This document shows, piece by piece, positions 61,412 through 64,000 of a DNA stretch of 64,000 nucleotides. The DNA comes from SIG440 sp045586925 (lineage in GTDB: Bacteria; Bacillota; Clostridia; Monoglobales; Monoglobaceae), in contig JAZNBG010000014.1 of the NCBI GenBank assembly GCA_045586925.1, forward strand, positions 73,850 through 137,849, in the 5' to 3' direction. Positions within the stretch are counted from its first letter, which is position 1. Each line of letters starts with the position of its first letter. The notes under the pieces were generated by a model, which was not told the DNA's origin, did not search any database, and saw only the letters and a program-made list of their open reading frames with translations. The position numbers and the translations under genes are program-made.

Positions 61412-62836
61412 TTAGAAACGGAAATCTCTTTTTCCCTCTTCAATTTCTGCAATATATTTTTTTGCAAGTTCCCTTGTTTTTTCATTGGGAACTTTTTCGA
61501 TTTCATTTTTGATAACTTTTAGACCATTTTCAACCGTTTGGGGTGATGCATAGTCGGTAAGGTATTCCTTTAAAGTAATCAATGCATTAGGCTGACAACA
61601 GTTTGCAATCTGCCCGGATTTGGCAAGCGCCATAAAACGGTCACCGGTTCTGCCTTCACGATAGCAGGCGGTACAAAAACTTGGGATGTAGCCAAGTTCA
61701 AGCAGCCAGTTAACAACTGCGTCAAGCGGGCGAGTATCGCTGATGTCAAACTGTGCGGAGTTTTCATCCTCTGGCTCGTCGTGGATATAACCGCCAACAG
61801 AAGTTTTTGACCCACCGCTTATCTGTGACACTCCAAGGCGCAAAACTCTTTCTCTTGATGCCTTTGATTCACGGGTTGAGATAATCATACCGGTATATGG
61901 CACTGCAATGCGGATAACTGCAACAATCTTTTCAAAGATATCATCAGAAATTGCGTTTGTAAATGAATCCTTGTCGATACCTTCGGCAGGACAAATTCGT
62001 GGAACACTTATTGTATGGGGACCAACACCCTTTGCAGCCTCAAGATGCTCTGCGTGCATAAGCAGACCAACAAAGTCATAACGATACATCTCAAGCCCGA
62101 ACAGAACGCCGATTCCCACATCGTCAATGCCGCCATCCATTGCTCTGTCCATAGCCTCGGTGTGATATGCATAGTTGTGTTTGGGACCTGTTGGATGAAG
62201 GGTTTCGTAATTTTCCTTGTGATAGGTTTCCTGAAATAGGATGTATGTACCAATGCCTGCGTCTTTAAGCTTGCGGTAGTTCTCAACTGTTGTTGCTGCA
62301 ATATTGACATTTACACGGCGGATTGCACCGTTTTTGTGCTTAATGCTGTAAATTGTGTCAATGCTTTCAAGAACGTATTCAATTGGGTTATTAACCGGGT
62401 CTTCGCCAAGCTCAATTGCCAAGCGCTTGTGTCCCATATCCTGAAGGGCAATAACCTCTGCACGGATTTCATCCTGAGTAAGCTTTTTGCGTGTAATGCA
62501 GGTGTTTCCGTGATGATAGGGGCAGTATGTACAACCGTTTACACAGTAGTTTGAAAGGTACAAGGGGGCAAACATAACAATTCTGTTGCCGTAAATTCTT
62601 TCTTTTATTTTTATTGCTAAAGCCTTGATTGCCTCATTAGCCTCGGGAATATCACATTCAAGCAAAACAGCAGCCTCTCGGTGCGAAAGACCCTTGCAGT
62701 CTTCGGCACGCTTAATAAGTGAAAATATAAGCTCTCTGTTTGATTTGTTTGCTTTTGCGTATTCGATTGTTTCTAAGATTTCTTCGTGGTTGATAAATTC
62801 TTCAGCAACCGGTGATTTAACATCATATTTTGCCAT
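61412..62836 (-). CDS. hydG: [FeFe]-hydrogenase maturase HydG (radical SAM)
   Basis: 474 residues. Radical-SAM cluster SNYCVNGCTYCPY (C98, C102, C105) and the HydG-specific C-terminal cluster motif CTAC-x22-C (FCTACYREGRTGDRF ... IANCC). It cleaves tyrosine to make the CO and CN ligands of the H-cluster. GGAAGTG precedes the ATG. hydE lies 18 nt upstream; hydF and the hydrogenase are outside the window. Confidence 0.96.
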   Translation of the reverse strand: MAKYDVKSPVAEEFINHEEILETIEYAKANKSNRELIFSLIKRAEDCKGLSHREAAVLLECDIPEANEAIKALAIKIKERIYGNRIVMFAPLYLSNYCVNGCTYCPYHHGNTCITRKKLTQDEIRAEVIALQDMGHKRLAIELGEDPVNNPIEYVLESIDTIYSIKHKNGAIRRVNVNIAATTVENYRKLKDAGIGTYILFQETYHKENYETLHPTGPKHNYAYHTEAMDRAMDGGIDDVGIGVLFGLEMYRYDFVGLLMHAEHLEAAKGVGPHTISVPRICPAEGIDKDSFTNAISDDIFEKIVAVIRIAVPYTGMIISTRESKASRERVLRLGVSQISGGSKTSVGGYIHDEPEDENSAQFDISDTRPLDAVVNWLLELGYIPSFCTACYREGRTGDRFMALAKSGQIANCCQPNALITLKEYLTDYASPQTVENGLKVIKNEIEKVPNEKTRELAKKYIAEIEEGKRDFRF

Positions 62837-62854
62837 AATAGGTCACTTCCTTCT

Positions 62855-63895
62855 TTATTGATAATCTCCCCGTGATACGGTGATTTCATAGCCGATTTTT
62901 TTCATTCTTTCTTTTAATGCCTCAACACCTTCGGCGGCTTCTTCGTCGGTGCTGATTTTGCCGTCATACAGCATATATTTTTTTCTGACAGATAAGGGTG
63001 AAAGGTTGGGCATTACAACATTTGCACCCGATAAGATTCCCATTTCACGACCTTCGGGGTGAATTGTTCCCAAAGCGGTGGTGGAGGGAAGAAGAACATT
63101 TTTTTGCATTATCCTTACCAATGCCAATAAAAACAATGTCAACTCTAAGCTGCCCCGGGGTTCATTGCCAAAGGGTGTGTCCTTGTGCGGAACAAAAGGC
63201 CCGATACCCACCATCTGTGGCTGAAGCTCGTGAATAAACAGCAAATCCTCTGCCAAGGTTTCAAATGTCTGGAAGGGCGAGCCAACCATAAATCCGCAGC
63301 CCGTCTGAAAACCGATGTCTTTAAGATTAAACAGACATTCCTTGCGGCTTGCAAGACTAAGATTTTCAGGATGCAGACGTGAGTAATGCTCGGCATTTGC
63401 GGTTTCGTGGCGGAGCAGATATCTGTCTGCACCGGCATCAAAAAACTTTTGGTATGTATCCCTTGACTTTTCGCCGATTGAAAGTGTAACGGCACAGTCA
63501 GGGAATTCTGCTTTAATGGATTTTACAATATCACAAACAAGCTCGTCGCTAAAGTGTGGGTCTTCGCCGCCCTGCAAAACAAAAGTGCGAAAACCAAGTT
63601 CATACCCCATACGACAACATTCCATAATATCCTCTTTGGTAAGGCGATATCGTGATGCGTTGCCGTTTTCTGCACGCAGACCGCAATAAAGGCAGTTCTG
63701 CTTGCAGATGTTGGTAAACTCGATAAGACCACGGATATAAATTTTGTTATCGAAATGTTTTAATGCGGTTTGTCGTGCCAATTCCTGTGCGAACGACATA
63801 TCCTCAGCAGAATATGAGGAGAGGAGCTGCACAAATTGTTCTTTTTCAAGGATGTTTTGGCTTGCAAGTTTATTTATAAGCTGCTTGTTTGTCAT
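62855..63895 (-). CDS. hydE: [FeFe]-hydrogenase maturase HydE (radical SAM)
   Basis: 346 residues. Radical-SAM motif NICKQNCLYCGLR (C64, C68, C71), FVLQGGEDPHFSDEL, IGPFVPHKDTPFGNEPRG and LGTIHPEGREMGILSGANVVMPNLSP, as in HydE, which makes the dithiolate-bridge precursor complex. The ATG at 63895 with GGAG upstream is preferred to a GTG at 63928. Confidence 0.95.
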   Translation of the reverse strand: MTNKQLINKLASQNILEKEQFVQLLSSYSAEDMSFAQELARQTALKHFDNKIYIRGLIEFTNICKQNCLYCGLRAENGNASRYRLTKEDIMECCRMGYELGFRTFVLQGGEDPHFSDELVCDIVKSIKAEFPDCAVTLSIGEKSRDTYQKFFDAGADRYLLRHETANAEHYSRLHPENLSLASRKECLFNLKDIGFQTGCGFMVGSPFQTFETLAEDLLFIHELQPQMVGIGPFVPHKDTPFGNEPRGSLELTLFLLALVRIMQKNVLLPSTTALGTIHPEGREMGILSGANVVMPNLSPLSVRKKYMLYDGKISTDEEAAEGVEALKERMKKIGYEITVSRGDYQ

Positions 63896-63970
63896 AAAAA
63901 TCTCCATTCCGCCGCCATACGTCAGCACAAATAGCGATTTCTCCTATCTGTATGGCAAGGAATGATAAGA

Positions 63971-63995
63971 GATTTTTACGCCCATGTGCGTTTCT
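63971..63995 (-). repeat. Fragment similar to the rplI-dnaB hairpin
   Basis: On the minus strand AGAAACGCACATGGGCGTAA resembles 51188-51207 on the plus strand (AGAAACGCACATAGACGAAA), 17 of 20 identical. It is cut by the window end; probably a second copy of a hairpin family, upstream of hydE. Confidence 0.45.
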
Positions 63996-64000
63996 AAGCG

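Overview
The window looks like part of the chromosome of an anaerobic, spore-forming, gut-type Clostridia (Oscillospirales-like) species. The evidence is spoIIR, the [FeFe]-hydrogenase maturases HydE and HydG, a Na+-pumping decarboxylase beta subunit, a Clostridia-style gene order (yybS-gdpP-rplI-dnaB; ecfA1-ecfA2-ecfT-truA), moderate GC, strong GGAGG ribosome binding sites and an overwhelming preference for TAA stops. No rRNA, tRNA, CRISPR array, prophage or intact insertion sequence was seen.

Layout. 1-14.5 kb is a catabolic and accessory region. It holds a six-hairpin glycosidase-like protein (cut by the window start), a GH36 alpha-galactosidase, an AraC-type regulator divergent from a Gfo/Idh/MocA oxidoreductase, a ceramidase-fold protein, an oadB-oadG-like-pyk operon and several small Clostridia proteins (PQ-loop, DUF3793, CBM9-like, DUF2508). 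14.5-21.1 kb carries secA, prfB (with a programmed +1 frameshift) and prfA, followed by a second ceramidase-fold gene. 21.17-24.53 kb is an AT-rich island bounded by 18-bp direct repeats. It carries short orphan and ankyrin genes, a HAD phosphatase and a TIM-barrel isomerase, interspersed with a recurring ~50-bp repeat and a MITE-like element. 24.6-60.5 kb is dense housekeeping: t6A synthesis (sua5 fused to a protein-arginine phosphatase, rimI, tsaD), spoIIR, ddl-murI-ywiB-argS, a ctp protease, mrp, an rRNA methyltransferase-like gene, the ECF module, truA, cvpA, rho, glycolysis (pgk-tpiA-gpmI), an amidohydrolase, yybS-gdpP-rplI-dnaB, tilS-hpt, gltX, an aminotransferase, trpS and tagO-wecB. 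61.1-63.9 kb on the minus strand is hydE-hydG-Dabb.

The most interesting discovery is in the 0.6-kb gap at 60.47-61.07 kb between wecB and the Dabb gene. A consensus promoter drives a ~365-nt transcript with a long structured leader, a strong ribosome binding site and a 31-codon hydrophobic, lysine-tailed peptide. A convergent consensus promoter on the other strand drives a ~110-nt antisense RNA across the 3' UTR, ending in a perfect intrinsic terminator that overlaps the peptide's stop codon. The leader and the 3' end of the mRNA can also pair over 12 bp. This is the full architecture of a type I toxin-antitoxin system, with a peptide I cannot assign to a known family.

Other notable points are the prfB frameshift site, which uses UAA instead of the usual UGA; the direct-repeat-bounded cassette-like island; a foldback RNA-like element at 5.2-5.6 kb; an attenuator-like hairpin set between rplI and dnaB; and the loss of the usual nucleophile serine in both ceramidase-fold proteins.
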